Source: Allobosea sp. CRIB-10
Lineage (GTDB): Bacteria; Pseudomonadota; Alphaproteobacteria; Rhizobiales; Beijerinckiaceae
NCBI RefSeq assembly: GCF_900112185.1
Contig: NZ_FOKP01000033.1
Location: 1-59,069 of the forward strand
DNA: 59,069 bases
Reading direction: 5' to 3'
Shown: in pieces, positions 8,475-19,070 of the stretch
Layout: the number at the start of each line of letters is the position of its first letter
How positions within the stretch are numbered: the first letter of the stretch is position 1
Position numbers and translations under genes: made by a program
Notes under the pieces: generated by a model
Told to the model about the DNA's origin: nothing
The model's input: only the letters and a program-made list of their open reading frames with translations
The model's database searches: none

Positions 8475-8717
8475 ATGAAAGCCCGCGTCACCGTCACCCT
8501 CAAGACCGGCGTGCTCGATCCGCAGGGCAAGGCGATCGAGGGCGCGCTGAAATCCCTCGGCATCGAGGGCGTCGGCTCGGTCCGTCAGGGCAAGATCTTC
8601 GACATCGAGCTCGACGGTGCCGACAAGGCCGCGGCGGAGGCCGCCCTCAAGGCCGCCTGCGAGAAGCTCCTCGCCAACACCGTGATCGAGAACTACCGGG
8701 TCGAGCTGCTGGCATGA
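8475..8717 (+). CDS. purS: Phosphoribosylformylglycinamidine synthase subunit PurS
   Basis: An 80-residue protein of the PurS family, the small structural subunit that holds PurL and PurQ together in the three-part FGAM synthase. The N-terminal MKARVTVTLKTGVLDPQGKA and the segment LGIEGVGSVRQGKIFDIEL are typical. A longer in-frame start at 8415 has no family support. Its stop codon overlaps the ATG of the GNAT gene (ATGA). purL itself is not in the window. Confidence 0.95.
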   Translation: MKARVTVTLKTGVLDPQGKAIEGALKSLGIEGVGSVRQGKIFDIELDGADKAAAEAALKAACEKLLANTVIENYRVELLA

Positions 8718-9220
8718 GCCCGGATACGTCGATGATCGTCCCGGCGACGCCGGCCGATATCGACGCGATCATGGCCTGCGAGCGCAGGCCTGGCTACGAG
8801 GTGACCGTCGGCCGCTGGGACCGCGAACAGCATCTCGCCGGCCTGGCCGATCCGACGCATCGCTATTTCGTCGCACGCCAGCCTGATGGCACCATTGCCG
8901 GCTTCGTGATGCTGCAGGACGTCGCGATCGAAGCCGACTCCATCCTGGTGCGCCGGATCGCCGTCGGCGAGCAGCGGCGTGGCTATGGCCGGCAATTGCT
9001 CGGTCATGCGCTGCATGTGATCTTCGATGAGTTCGACGCGCGCAGTGCCCGGCTCGGCGTCCGCGCCTACAATGCGAACGGCATCGCTCTTTACTCTTCC
9101 CTCGGGATGAGGGAGGAGAGCCGGCGCGAGGAGCAGGGGCATGGCAGCGAGGCCGTCACGGTGATCACCATGACGATGAGTGCCGAGAGCTACCGCCAGT
9201 CAAGAAGGGCCAATCCATGA
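8714..9220 (+). CDS. GNAT family N-acetyltransferase between purS and purQ
   Basis: A 168-residue single-domain GNAT acetyltransferase. The acetyl-CoA loop is seen in VRRIAVGEQRRGYGRQLLGHAL (motif A, pattern QxxGxG/A as QRRGYG, about residues 91-97) and the C-terminal NANGIALYSSLGM motif B. The acceptor is unknown. It overlaps both purS and purQ by four bases (ATGA at each end), so it is an integral part of the operon and not a recent loose insertion. Confidence 0.87.
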   Translation: MSPDTSMIVPATPADIDAIMACERRPGYEVTVGRWDREQHLAGLADPTHRYFVARQPDGTIAGFVMLQDVAIEADSILVRRIAVGEQRRGYGRQLLGHALHVIFDEFDARSARLGVRAYNANGIALYSSLGMREESRREEQGHGSEAVTVITMTMSAESYRQSRRANP

Positions 9221-9912
9221 AGGCTGCCGTCATCACCTTCCCGGGCTCGAACCGCGACGGCGACGTCGCCAAGGCCCTGCGCCAGGCCGGCGCTCATGTC
9301 GACCACGTCTGGCATGGCGATCATGAACTGCCTGTTGGCACCGATCTCGTCGTGCTGCCGGGCGGCTTCTCCTATGGCGATTATCTGCGCTGCGGCGCCA
9401 TCGCCGGCCGCGCCCACATCATGGACGCGACGCGGGCGCATGCGGCGCGCGGCGGCCTCGTGCTCGGCATCTGCAACGGCTTCCAGATCGCCTGCGAGTC
9501 CGGGCTGCTGCCGGGCGTGCTCGCCCGCAACGCCAATCTCAAATTCGTCTGCAAGCGCCAGCACCTCAAGGTCGAGCGCAACGACACCGCCTTCACCTCG
9601 GCCTATGCCAAGGGCCAGGTGATCGATGTCTGCATCGCCCATGGTGAGGGCAACTATATCTGCGATCCCGAAACGCTCGCCCGCCTCGAAGGCGAGGGGC
9701 TGGTCGCCTTCCGTTACTCCGATGCCGAAGGCAGTGTCACGACAGCCGCCAATCCGAACGGTTCGCTCAACGGCATCGCCGGCATCTACTCGCCCGGCCG
9801 CAATGTGCTCGGCCTGATGCCGCATCCGGAAAACCTGATCGACGGCCTTGTCGGCGGCACCGACGGGCGCGGCATGTTCGAAAGCCTGGTCGGCGGCAAG
9901 AAGGCAGCGTGA
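9217..9912 (+). CDS. purQ: Phosphoribosylformylglycinamidine synthase subunit PurQ (glutaminase)
   Basis: A 231-residue class I glutamine amidotransferase that supplies ammonia to PurL. Family features are the N-terminal ITFPGSNRDGD, the nucleophile elbow GLVLGICNGFQ with the catalytic Cys (about residue 86), and the C-terminal GLMPHPENL containing His and Glu of the triad. Length is normal for the three-part system. It overlaps the GNAT stop and the next gene's GTG by four bases each. Confidence 0.96.
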   Translation: MKAAVITFPGSNRDGDVAKALRQAGAHVDHVWHGDHELPVGTDLVVLPGGFSYGDYLRCGAIAGRAHIMDATRAHAARGGLVLGICNGFQIACESGLLPGVLARNANLKFVCKRQHLKVERNDTAFTSAYAKGQVIDVCIAHGEGNYICDPETLARLEGEGLVAFRYSDAEGSVTTAANPNGSLNGIAGIYSPGRNVLGLMPHPENLIDGLVGGTDGRGMFESLVGGKKAA

Positions 9913-10337
9913 GCGAGGCGCCCCCGCTCGTCGAGGGCCGCCAGCCACTCGTTCCGGACTGGAGTCTGGTGCTGCCATTCCCAATGGCCCGCCGGATCGA
10001 GGATGGCTCGCTGGTCTTCTGGCATAGTCCGCGCGGCCTGACCTTCTGGCTCAACGCCTACGATGCCGGCGAGCCGGACGACGCACTCGCCGAATGGCAG
10101 GAAATTCATGCCTCCGCCGCCTTCGATCTGATCGAGGAGCGTGAGACCGACTTCATCCGTTTCGCTTACCGCCTCGATGAAGGCGAGGAAGACGGACGCC
10201 AGCCGGCATTCTACGGTTTCGCCTGCGCCCGCGATGGCGGACAGATCCACATCGCCGCCTATTTCGATGATCCGGGCCTGCTCGATGCCGTGCTCGCGAC
10301 CTGGCGCAGCCTGCGCTTCGGCCCGGTGCTGCAGTAA
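9909..10337 (+). CDS. Conserved protein of unknown function, last gene of the pur operon
   Basis: A 142-residue acidic cytoplasmic protein started by GTG overlapping the purQ stop (GTGA). It is rich in aromatic residues (for example GLTFWLNAYDAG and DFIRFAYRLDEG) and has an alternating strand pattern compatible with a single alpha/beta domain. No membrane segment, signal peptide or known motif is seen, and I do not recognise the family. It converges with ccmG, with seven bases between stops. Coupling to purQ suggests a role tied to growth or purine supply, but that is only context. Confidence 0.7.
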   Translation: MSEAPPLVEGRQPLVPDWSLVLPFPMARRIEDGSLVFWHSPRGLTFWLNAYDAGEPDDALAEWQEIHASAAFDLIEERETDFIRFAYRLDEGEEDGRQPAFYGFACARDGGQIHIAAYFDDPGLLDAVLATWRSLRFGPVLQ

Positions 10338-10344
10338 AACGATC

Positions 10345-10938
10345 TCAGCTGCCCTTTTGCGCCCGCGCCAGCATGCGTGACGCAGCCGCCCCGTCGAGCG
10401 GGCCGACATGCTTCTCCAGAATGCGCCCGTCCGGACCGATCAGGAAGGTTTCGGGCACGCCATAGACGCCCCAGTCGATCGCCGCGCGCCCGGCACGGTC
10501 GACACCCACGGCCGAATAGGGATTGCCGAGCGCGCCGAGGAAGCGGCGGGCATTCTCGGCCTCGTCCTTGTAGTTGAAGCCGACCAGCGCGACCTTGCCC
10601 TGCTTCACCGCCGGCGATTCGGCCATCGCGACCAGGAAGGGATGCTCGACCCGGCAGGGCGCACACCAGCTTGCGAAGACGTTGACGATCGTCGCCCTGC
10701 CCTTGGCCAAATCGGCCATGCTGAAGCTGGGAACGGGCTGGCCGTCGCGCAGCAGGCCTTCGAGCGGGGCCAATGTCACCGCCGGGGCGGGCTTGCCGAT
10801 CAGGGCCGATGGAACCTTGCTGGCGTCGCCAGAGAACAGCCCCTTGGCGAACACCGCCGCCAGCGCCGCGAAGACCAGTAATGGGATGGCGTAGAGCCAG
10901 GGCGAGCGTCGCGCCGGCGTGGCGGTGGCCTCGCTCAT
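10345..10938 (-). CDS. ccmG: Cytochrome c biogenesis thiol:disulfide interchange protein (DsbE/CcmG)
   Basis: A 197-residue periplasmic thioredoxin anchored by one N-terminal membrane helix (about residues 13-32). The active site is WCAPC with Cys92 and Cys95. CcmG reduces the haem-binding cysteines of apocytochrome c in the System I maturation pathway. It is the last gene of ccmC-ccmD-ccmG and overlaps the ccmD stop by four bases. Confidence 0.93.
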   Translation of the reverse strand: MSEATATPARRSPWLYAIPLLVFAALAAVFAKGLFSGDASKVPSALIGKPAPAVTLAPLEGLLRDGQPVPSFSMADLAKGRATIVNVFASWCAPCRVEHPFLVAMAESPAVKQGKVALVGFNYKDEAENARRFLGALGNPYSAVGVDRAGRAAIDWGVYGVPETFLIGPDGRILEKHVGPLDGAAASRMLARAQKGS

Positions 10939-11108
10939 GACGACACCCCACCCCGACGGCCGGCGCCACGTTCTTCCAACGCCGCGAGCGCCCGCCGCTG
11001 GGCACGCCGGTCGAGCAGGATCGCAGTGGCAAGGCCAGCGAGGATCACGGCCGCCGCCAAATAGGCGGCAAGGATGAAGCCGGCATGAGGCCCGAGCCCG
11101 TCCATCAT
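10935..11108 (-). CDS. ccmD: Haem exporter protein CcmD
   Basis: A 57-residue single-pass membrane protein with one hydrophobic helix (about residues 11-32) followed by a basic tail (LLDRRAQRRALAALEERG), the standard CcmD shape. CcmD helps release haem-loaded CcmE from CcmABC. The ATG at 11108 overlaps the ccmC stop (ATGA); a second Met at 11105 is possible. Its stop overlaps ccmG. The gene is easily missed because a longer open frame covers it. Confidence 0.9.
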   Translation of the reverse strand: MMDGLGPHAGFILAAYLAAAVILAGLATAILLDRRAQRRALAALEERGAGRRGGVSS

Positions 11109-11863
11109 TGCGCTGCCTGCAGCGAAAGCCGGTCGAGCCGCTCGGCCTCGAAGATCGTCAGCGTCCGCACCCGCCGGCGCAGGATTTCGGCCTGCATGGC
11201 GGCGCAGTGCAGCGCCAGCGCCAGCAATGTGAAGCCGACAGCGGTGATCACGAGCGGCCAGAGCATTGATGAATGGATGGTCGGGCCGCTGAGGCGCAGC
11301 ACCGAGGCCGGCTGGTGCAGCGTGCTCCACCAGTCGACCGAGAACTTGATGATCGGGATGTTGACGCAGCCGACCAGCGTCAGGATCGCGACGGCGCGGC
11401 CGGCGCGCGAGGGCTCGTCGATGGCGCGGCGCAGCGCGATCAGGCCGAGATAGATGAGGAACAGCACCAGCATCGAGGTCAGGCGCGCATCCCAGACCCA
11501 GTAGGTGCCCCACATCGGCTTGCCCCAGAACGAGCCGGTGAGCAGGCAGATCAGCGCGAAGCAGGCGCCGATCGGCGCCGCCGCCTGCTGGGCGACATCG
11601 GCGAGCGGATGGCGCCAGACCAGCACGCCAAGCGCCGACAGCGCCATCATCGAATAGAACATCAGAGCCAGCCAGGCGGCCGGCACATGGATGTACATGA
11701 TCTTGATGGTCTCGCCCTGCTGGTAGTCGGAGGGCGCGACGAACCAGACGAGGTAGAAGCCGATGGCGAGCAACAGCGCCGCCGCCCCAGCAAGCCAGGG
11801 CAGCAAGACGCTCGACAGGCGCATGAAGCGCGCCGGATTGGCCAGTTCGGTAAGGCTCGCCAT
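11105..11863 (-). CDS. ccmC: Haem exporter permease CcmC
   Basis: A 252-residue inner-membrane protein with six predicted helices. The tryptophan-rich haem-handling motif is present as WWSTLHQPASVLRL (about residues 165-180), with the conserved periplasmic histidines of the family. CcmC loads haem onto CcmE. The neighbours ccmD and ccmG are co-transcribed by overlap; ccmA and ccmB lie 0.8 kb upstream, separated by two small genes. Confidence 0.95.
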   Translation of the reverse strand: MASLTELANPARFMRLSSVLLPWLAGAAALLLAIGFYLVWFVAPSDYQQGETIKIMYIHVPAAWLALMFYSMMALSALGVLVWRHPLADVAQQAAAPIGACFALICLLTGSFWGKPMWGTYWVWDARLTSMLVLFLIYLGLIALRRAIDEPSRAGRAVAILTLVGCVNIPIIKFSVDWWSTLHQPASVLRLSGPTIHSSMLWPLVITAVGFTLLALALHCAAMQAEILRRRVRTLTIFEAERLDRLSLQAAQ

Positions 11864-11972
11864 GAAGGGGGTGGCCGGCTCTGCTCTTCTTTCGACCAGA
11901 GAGCATGTAGCAATCGCCGGTCCGGCTCACAATCGATCAGCCGCCCCTGCGACGATGACGCCGCTGGCCGCG

Positions 11973-12215
11973 CTACTCCTTTTCGGGCGCGCTCGCTGTC
12001 GCGCGCTCCTCGTCGTCGAGAACGCCGAAACTGCCCGACCTGGCGCCTTCGGCTGCGACGGTAAATCCTTCCGCCAGAAGACCCCGGCGCAAAAGCTCGC
12101 GCACCGCCGCCGCACGGCTCGGCATGCGCTTGTCGAAGCGCCAGTTCTCGACGGCGCGGAGCTCTTCCGCGCTGAGCATGATCTGCAATCGTTCGCCGCG
12201 TTCCAGCTCGGACAT
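11973..12215 (-). CDS. Small ribbon-helix-helix-like protein between ccmB and ccmC
   Basis: An 80-residue charged protein. Residues about 9-50 (RLQIMLSAEELRAVENWRFD, then PSRAAAVRELLRRGLL) have the strand-helix-helix rhythm of CopG/Arc-type DNA-binding proteins, with a variable acidic tail. It lies 109 bases upstream of ccmC on the same strand. It could be a small transcription regulator; no partner toxin is adjacent. Function is inferred from fold-like pattern only. Confidence 0.6.
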   Translation of the reverse strand: MSELERGERLQIMLSAEELRAVENWRFDKRMPSRAAAVRELLRRGLLAEGFTVAAEGARSGSFGVLDDEERATASAPEKE

Positions 12216-12334
12216 GGCGCGCTCCCCACCGCGCTAAGAATGAGTAGGTGACGATATGGGCACAAGCAGCTCATTCGCAAGGGAGGGCGTAATCGGCGTC
12301 ACCTTAGCGTCATGCAATGCGAGCGCCTTTGGCG

Positions 12335-12366
12335 TAATCTACTAACTAATTGAAATTATTAGATTA
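12335..12366. promoter_or_regulatory. AT-rich imperfect palindrome upstream of a small orphan gene
   Basis: TAATCT (12335-12340) and AGATTA (12361-12366) form the outer arms of an imperfect inverted repeat, with more pairing inside. The surrounding 50 bases are by far the most AT-rich non-coding stretch nearby. It lies 54-86 bases before the ATG of the 76-residue gene and probably contains its promoter or an operator. Confidence 0.45.
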
Positions 12367-12420
12367 TTATCTTGAACGATCGTCGCCTCTACCCTATTTG
12401 TCGATGCAGGAGGGATTGTC

Positions 12421-12651
12421 ATGCTCATCACGCTATCCGATCCCATGCGACGCGACATCGAAACGGCCGTGCGCCTGAGGGCCGCTCAATCGCGTGTTGT
12501 CGACGTCTTTGGCGTCGCCGAAGAGGTCCAGCACCGTTTCATCGACGACAATGTCGCGCTCGAGGATATCGCGGCCGTTGTCGCCCGGCTGGCAACCCAA
12601 TCCGGCTGCGCGCTAGAACTCGACAGCGGCGAGATGCTGTCCGAAATCTGA
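12421..12651 (+). CDS. Small protein of unknown function between ccmB and ccmC
   Basis: A 76-residue, mostly helical, acidic protein beginning MLITLSDPMRRDIETAVRLR and ending DSGEMLSEI. A strong ribosome site AGGAGGG stands six bases before the ATG, which supports a real gene. No membrane segment or cysteine pair is present apart from one Cys near residue 63, and no family is recognised. It converges with ccmB, with five bases between the stops, and is divergent from the ribbon-helix-helix gene across an AT-rich region. Confidence 0.6.
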   Translation: MLITLSDPMRRDIETAVRLRAAQSRVVDVFGVAEEVQHRFIDDNVALEDIAAVVARLATQSGCALELDSGEMLSEI

Positions 12652-12656
12652 AAGCC

Positions 12657-13322
12657 TCAATCCGGTTGGCGCAGCGCCGCCGCCGCCGCGATACAGCCGA
12701 CGACAGCGGCCATCAGCGACAACGCGGCCAGGATCAGCAGCGGGCTCTGCAGCAGCATCAGCCCGCGCGCGGCATCGGAGGCCGAGACCCCGAAGATCAG
12801 CACGGGCACGCAGAGCGGCGCGACCAGCACCGGCAGGATCAGGCCGCCCCGGCGCAGGCTCGCGGTCAGTGCTGCCGCCGCCGCGCCGATGAAGCTCAGC
12901 GCCGGCGTTCCCAGCGCAAGGCTCGCGGTCAGCGGCAGCACGCCTTCCGCCGGCAGGGCGACGAGCAACCCGAGCAGCGGCGCGGCCAGCGTCAACGGCA
13001 AGCCTGTCGTCAGCCAATGCGCCAGCGCCTTGGCGAAGACGGCGAGCTCCAATGGCAGCGGCGCACCGCGGATCAAGTCGAGCGAGCCGTCCTCCTCATC
13101 GGCCTGGAACAGCCGGTCGAGCCCGATCAGCGTCGCCAGCAGCGCGCCGAGCCACAGGATAGCCGGGCCGATCCGCGACAGCAGGTTGAGGTCGGGCCCG
13201 AGCGCGAACGGGATCAGCACGACGACGGTGAGGAAAAAGACGAGCGCGAGCTCGCCGCCGCCGCCGGCCCGGACCGCCAAAGCGAGATCGCGTCTGAGGA
13301 TGGCGAGGAAGGCGCTGGTCAC
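12657..13322 (-). CDS. ccmB: Haem exporter permease CcmB
   Basis: A 221-residue inner-membrane protein with six predicted helices; the starting FLAILRRDLALAVRAGG and the LWLGALLATLIGLDRLFQADEE region are typical of CcmB. With CcmA and CcmC it forms the ABC complex that releases holo-CcmE in cytochrome c maturation. Its ATG overlaps the ccmA stop codon by four bases. Confidence 0.95.
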   Translation of the reverse strand: MTSAFLAILRRDLALAVRAGGGGELALVFFLTVVVLIPFALGPDLNLLSRIGPAILWLGALLATLIGLDRLFQADEEDGSLDLIRGAPLPLELAVFAKALAHWLTTGLPLTLAAPLLGLLVALPAEGVLPLTASLALGTPALSFIGAAAAALTASLRRGGLILPVLVAPLCVPVLIFGVSASDAARGLMLLQSPLLILAALSLMAAVVGCIAAAAALRQPD

Positions 13323-13939
13323 GGCCCGATCCTGAGGTCGCGCGCGCCGTCGAGGCCGAGCGGCCCATGGGTCGCCGCCAGGATCGCCCCGCCAGCCGCA
13401 AGATGCCCCTGCATCAATTGCGACAGCATCGCCTGCGAGCCGACGTCGAGCGCCGCCATCGGCTCGTCGAGCAACCAGATCGGCCGCGACGCCACCAGCA
13501 GGCGCGCCAGCGCCACGCGCCGGCGCTGGCCGGCCGAAAGATAGCCGACAGGCAGAGCTCCGGCATGCGGCAGGCCGACCGTGGCGAGCGCCTCGGCCGG
13601 GCCGAGGCCCGGCGAGCCGAGCAATTCCTGCGCGAACCGCAGGTTCTCCGCCGCCGTCAGCGCGGTCTTGAGCCCGTCGCGATGGCCGACCAGATGGGCG
13701 GCCTCCGCCAGCGGCATGTCGTCGAGCCCTTCAAGCCGGATCGAACCAGCCTCGGGCTGCAGCCGTCCGCTCAGCATCGCGATCAGGCTCGACTTGCCGG
13801 CGCCGTTGCGGCCGGTGAGCGCGATCGCCTCGCCATTTTCCAGACGAAAGCCGACGCCGTCGAAGATCGCGCGACCACCGCGGCGGCAGGCGAGCGCTTC
13901 GGCCGTCAGGGCGAAGGTCTGGAATCGAATCTGCGTCAC
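13319..13939 (-). CDS. ccmA: Haem exporter ATP-binding protein CcmA
   Basis: A 206-residue ABC ATPase. Walker A is GRNGAGKSS (about residues 43-51), the signature is LSAGQRRRVALARLL, and Walker B is IWLLDEPMAALD. It powers CcmB/CcmC in haem chaperone release. It is the first gene of the ccmAB pair and is divergent from acnA across 236 bases. Confidence 0.95.
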   Translation of the reverse strand: MTQIRFQTFALTAEALACRRGGRAIFDGVGFRLENGEAIALTGRNGAGKSSLIAMLSGRLQPEAGSIRLEGLDDMPLAEAAHLVGHRDGLKTALTAAENLRFAQELLGSPGLGPAEALATVGLPHAGALPVGYLSAGQRRRVALARLLVASRPIWLLDEPMAALDVGSQAMLSQLMQGHLAAGGAILAATHGPLGLDGARDLRIGP

Positions 13940-14175
13940 GCCGAGCCTGTCTTCCGAAGCGTCATTAGCTCTTCATCCGACGCATATCGAGCCTGTAGCG
14001 GGCTTCTTGGAATTGATCTATAGAACCCGTGGCTACGCCGCACGCCGATCCGGCGCGGGGCTCGGGCACTCCCGGGGCGGCGTGCGCGTCATGCGCAACA
14101 GGCCTTCGACCGGATTCATCCGCCAGGAGGAATTCGGCTCGTGACCGCAACCCCTTGATCAGGATGTAAGCCAAA

Positions 14176-16887
<2,712 letters not shown>

Positions 16888-16910
16888 CTCCACGACGCCG
16901 ATACTATAGG

Positions 16911-16942
16911 CGCCCGGCCGCAAGCCGGGCGTCTCTCTTTTG
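16911..16942 (+). terminator. acnA intrinsic terminator
   Basis: CGCCCGGC (16911-16918) pairs perfectly with GCCGGGCG (16924-16931) around a five-base loop, followed by a T-rich TCTCTCTTTT tail. Confidence 0.8.
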
Positions 16943-17076
16943 CCGTGACGGTTGTCCAATCTTGCACTCAGGTGTAAGGGGGCGGTCACAGTATCCTCGG
17001 CGGGGGGCTTGGGGCAGGCGCGGGGCGAACGCGCCCGGACGCCATCCGCCATCATCATTCACGACGGAGCATCCGC

Positions 17077-17358
17077 ATGTCCGCCACGTTCGAGACGGTC
17101 GCCGGCATTATTTCGGAAACTTGCGACATTCCTCGCGAGAAGATCACGCCCCAGAGCCACGCGATCGACGATCTCGGCATCGACTCCCTCGCCTTCCTCG
17201 ACATCGCCTTCGCGATCGACAAGGCCTTCGGCATCAAGCTGCCGCTGGAGCAGTGGACCCAGGAGGTCAACGAGGGCAAGGCGCCGGCCGAGCAGTATTT
17301 CGTGCTGGAGAACCTGTGCAAGCGCATCGACGACCTCGTCGCCGCCAAGGCTGCCTGA
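17077..17358 (+). CDS. acpXL: Acyl carrier protein AcpXL for very-long-chain fatty acids
   Basis: A 93-residue specialised acyl carrier protein. The phosphopantetheine site is GIDSLAFLD with Ser37, and the sequence is longer at the C-terminus than housekeeping AcpP. In rhizobia and brucellae AcpXL carries the 26- to 28-carbon hydroxylated acyl chain that LpxXL adds to lipid A. The downstream order dehydratase, ketosynthases, reductases, lpxXL confirms the assignment. Confidence 0.95.
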   Translation: MSATFETVAGIISETCDIPREKITPQSHAIDDLGIDSLAFLDIAFAIDKAFGIKLPLEQWTQEVNEGKAPAEQYFVLENLCKRIDDLVAAKAA

Positions 17359-17383
17359 GCAAAGTGGCCGCCTGAACAAGCTC

Positions 17384-17399
17384 CGGTCCGGAAGGACCG
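17384..17399 (+). other. GGAA-tetraloop hairpin between acpXL and fabZ
   Basis: CGGTCC (17384-17389) and GGACCG (17394-17399) form a perfect six-pair stem capped by GGAA, a GNRA-type tetraloop. It sits 26 bases after the acpXL stop and 67 before the dehydratase ATG. With no T run it is more likely an mRNA processing or stability element that lets acpXL be made in excess. Confidence 0.45.
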
Positions 17400-17465
17400 C
17401 TGCTGCACGTTGAAGCGCCGCAAGCGGGGCCCGACCCCGATCGCGGCGAGACGGGTTGGAACCGC

Positions 17466-17927
17466 ATGCGCCTCGAATATTTCGACATGATCGACAAGGT
17501 CGAGAGCTTCGATCCGGCAGCGAAGCGGATTGTCACCCGTTCGACCGTTCCGGCTGCGAGCCCGGTCTTCGAGGGCCATTTCCCCGGTCACCCGCTCGTT
17601 CCCGGCGTCCTGCTCACCGAGACCATGGCGCAGGCCTCCGGCTATCTGCTCCTCGGGCTCAACGGCCTGACGCAGATGCCCTTCCTGATGATGGTCGACA
17701 AGGCGCGCTTCCGCACCTTTGTCGAGCCCAACGCCGTGCTCGACGTCAGCGCCGAGCTCGTCCATGAGGGCTCCGGCTATGCCGCGACCAAGGCGAAGAT
17801 CGCCATCGCCGGCAAGCCGATCTGCGATGCCGAGCTGCGCTTTCGCCTGATGCCGTTCCCCGCCGATATGCGCACCTTGATGCAGAGCCGCATCGCCGCC
17901 ATCGGCCTCTCCCCGGAGGCAATCTGA
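17466..17927 (+). CDS. fabZ: 3-hydroxyacyl-ACP dehydratase, FabZ-like, of the VLCFA lipid A cluster
   Basis: A 153-residue hot-dog-fold dehydratase. The FabZ/FabA active-site pattern is visible as GHFPGHPLVPG (catalytic His near residue 38) and ETMAQASGY (catalytic Glu near residue 52). It removes water from 3-hydroxyacyl-AcpXL during elongation. It is followed one base later by the first ketosynthase gene. It corresponds to fabZXL of rhizobial clusters. Confidence 0.92.
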   Translation: MRLEYFDMIDKVESFDPAAKRIVTRSTVPAASPVFEGHFPGHPLVPGVLLTETMAQASGYLLLGLNGLTQMPFLMMVDKARFRTFVEPNAVLDVSAELVHEGSGYAATKAKIAIAGKPICDAELRFRLMPFPADMRTLMQSRIAAIGLSPEAI

Positions 17928-17928
17928 C

Positions 17929-19059
17929 ATGGCCCGCGACGTCGTCATCACCGGCATCGGCCTCGCCTCCAGCCTGGGCGAGGGCATCGAGACGCATGCG
18001 CAGGCGATCGCCTCCAATGCCGCTCCCGTCGTCGATGTCACGAGCTTCGCGCCCTATCCGCTGCATCCGCTGAAGCCGCTCGAGCTCGACAGGCAGATTC
18101 CGAAGAAGTCCGACCAGCGCCAGATGGAGCCCTGGCAGCGCCTCGGCGTCTATGCCGCCGGCCTTGCCCTCGACGATGCCGGACTGAAGGAGGATGCCGA
18201 GGCCAAGAGCCAGCTCCAGGTCATCGTCGCCGCCGGTGGCGGCGAGCGCGACCATGCCGTCGACGCCGCCATCCTGACCGGCCTGCGCAACGCCAACCAG
18301 CCGGGCGCCTTCCTGAACGAGCGGCTGATGGGCGATCTCAGGCCGACTTTGTTCCTGGCCCAGCTCTCCAACCTGCTCGCCGGCAATATCGGCATCGTCC
18401 ACGGCATCACCGGCGCCTCGCGCACGCTGATGGGCGAGGAGCAGGCCGGCGTCGACGCCATCCGCACCGCCCGCGCCCGCATCGCGGCCGGCCAGGCCGA
18501 CATCATCCTCGTCGGCGGCGCCTACAACGCCGAGCGGCGCGACATGCTGCTGCTGCTAGAGCTCGGCGGCTTCTTGCGCGCGGCGGAGTTTGCGCCCGTC
18601 TTCGCGCGCAGCGATGTTCCCGGCATCATCACCGGCAGCGCCGGCGCTTTTCTCGTGCTTGAGGCAGCCGAGCGCGCCGCGGCGCGCGGCGCCAGGGCCC
18701 ACGCCCGCCTCAGCCAAGCGAGCGCCCATCGCAGCCGGCGCCAGCCGGGCTCCGTCGCCAAGGCGCTCGACGAGATGCTCGCCGGCTTCGGCCCACTCGC
18801 ATCGGATCCACTCGCGATCTCGGCCGCGACCGGCTGCGCAGGGATCACCGAGGAAGAAGCCGCCGCGATCGCCAAGGCAGCGCCAGGAGCGCGCCGGATC
18901 GCGACCGGCGACCTCGTCGGCCATTCCCTCGAAGCCGCCTTCCCGGTCTCCGTCGCGCTGGCGGCCGCCGCGCTCTCGACCGGCGCCGCGAACGAGGCGA
19001 TCGTCACCGGCGCCGCGCATTGGCGCGGCGAGGGCGCTGCCCGTCTGGTCAAGGCTTAA
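17929..19059 (+). CDS. fabF2XL: Degenerate beta-ketoacyl-ACP synthase (FabF-like, chain-length-factor-like)
   Basis: A 376-residue thiolase-fold ketosynthase, shorter than its neighbour. The nucleophile elbow reads ITGASRT at about residues 160-166, so the catalytic Cys is replaced (Ala163 by my alignment). The first active-site His region, normally NAHGT, is lost and reads SAATGCAGI, while the second His survives in GDLVGHSLEAAF. It therefore cannot condense acyl chains by itself. It starts one base after the fabZ-like gene and precedes a complete ketosynthase, which suggests a KS/CLF-like heterodimer. The symbol follows the order of the rhizobial acpXL cluster. Confidence 0.85.
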   Translation: MARDVVITGIGLASSLGEGIETHAQAIASNAAPVVDVTSFAPYPLHPLKPLELDRQIPKKSDQRQMEPWQRLGVYAAGLALDDAGLKEDAEAKSQLQVIVAAGGGERDHAVDAAILTGLRNANQPGAFLNERLMGDLRPTLFLAQLSNLLAGNIGIVHGITGASRTLMGEEQAGVDAIRTARARIAAGQADIILVGGAYNAERRDMLLLLELGGFLRAAEFAPVFARSDVPGIITGSAGAFLVLEAAERAAARGARAHARLSQASAHRSRRQPGSVAKALDEMLAGFGPLASDPLAISAATGCAGITEEEAAAIAKAAPGARRIATGDLVGHSLEAAFPVSVALAAAALSTGAANEAIVTGAAHWRGEGAARLVKA

Positions 19060-19070
19060 GGAGAGGCGTC

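Noticed and set aside
12372..13544. Plus-strand frame of 390 codons over ccmA/ccmB and the 76-residue gene
   Set aside because: Gln/Arg-rich shadow of ccmB and ccmA; no start signal or domain.
17384..17410. Resemblance to the SRP RNA apical loop (GGTCCGGAAGG)
   Set aside because: The asymmetric internal loop and flanking helices of SRP RNA are missing; the stem is only six pairs.
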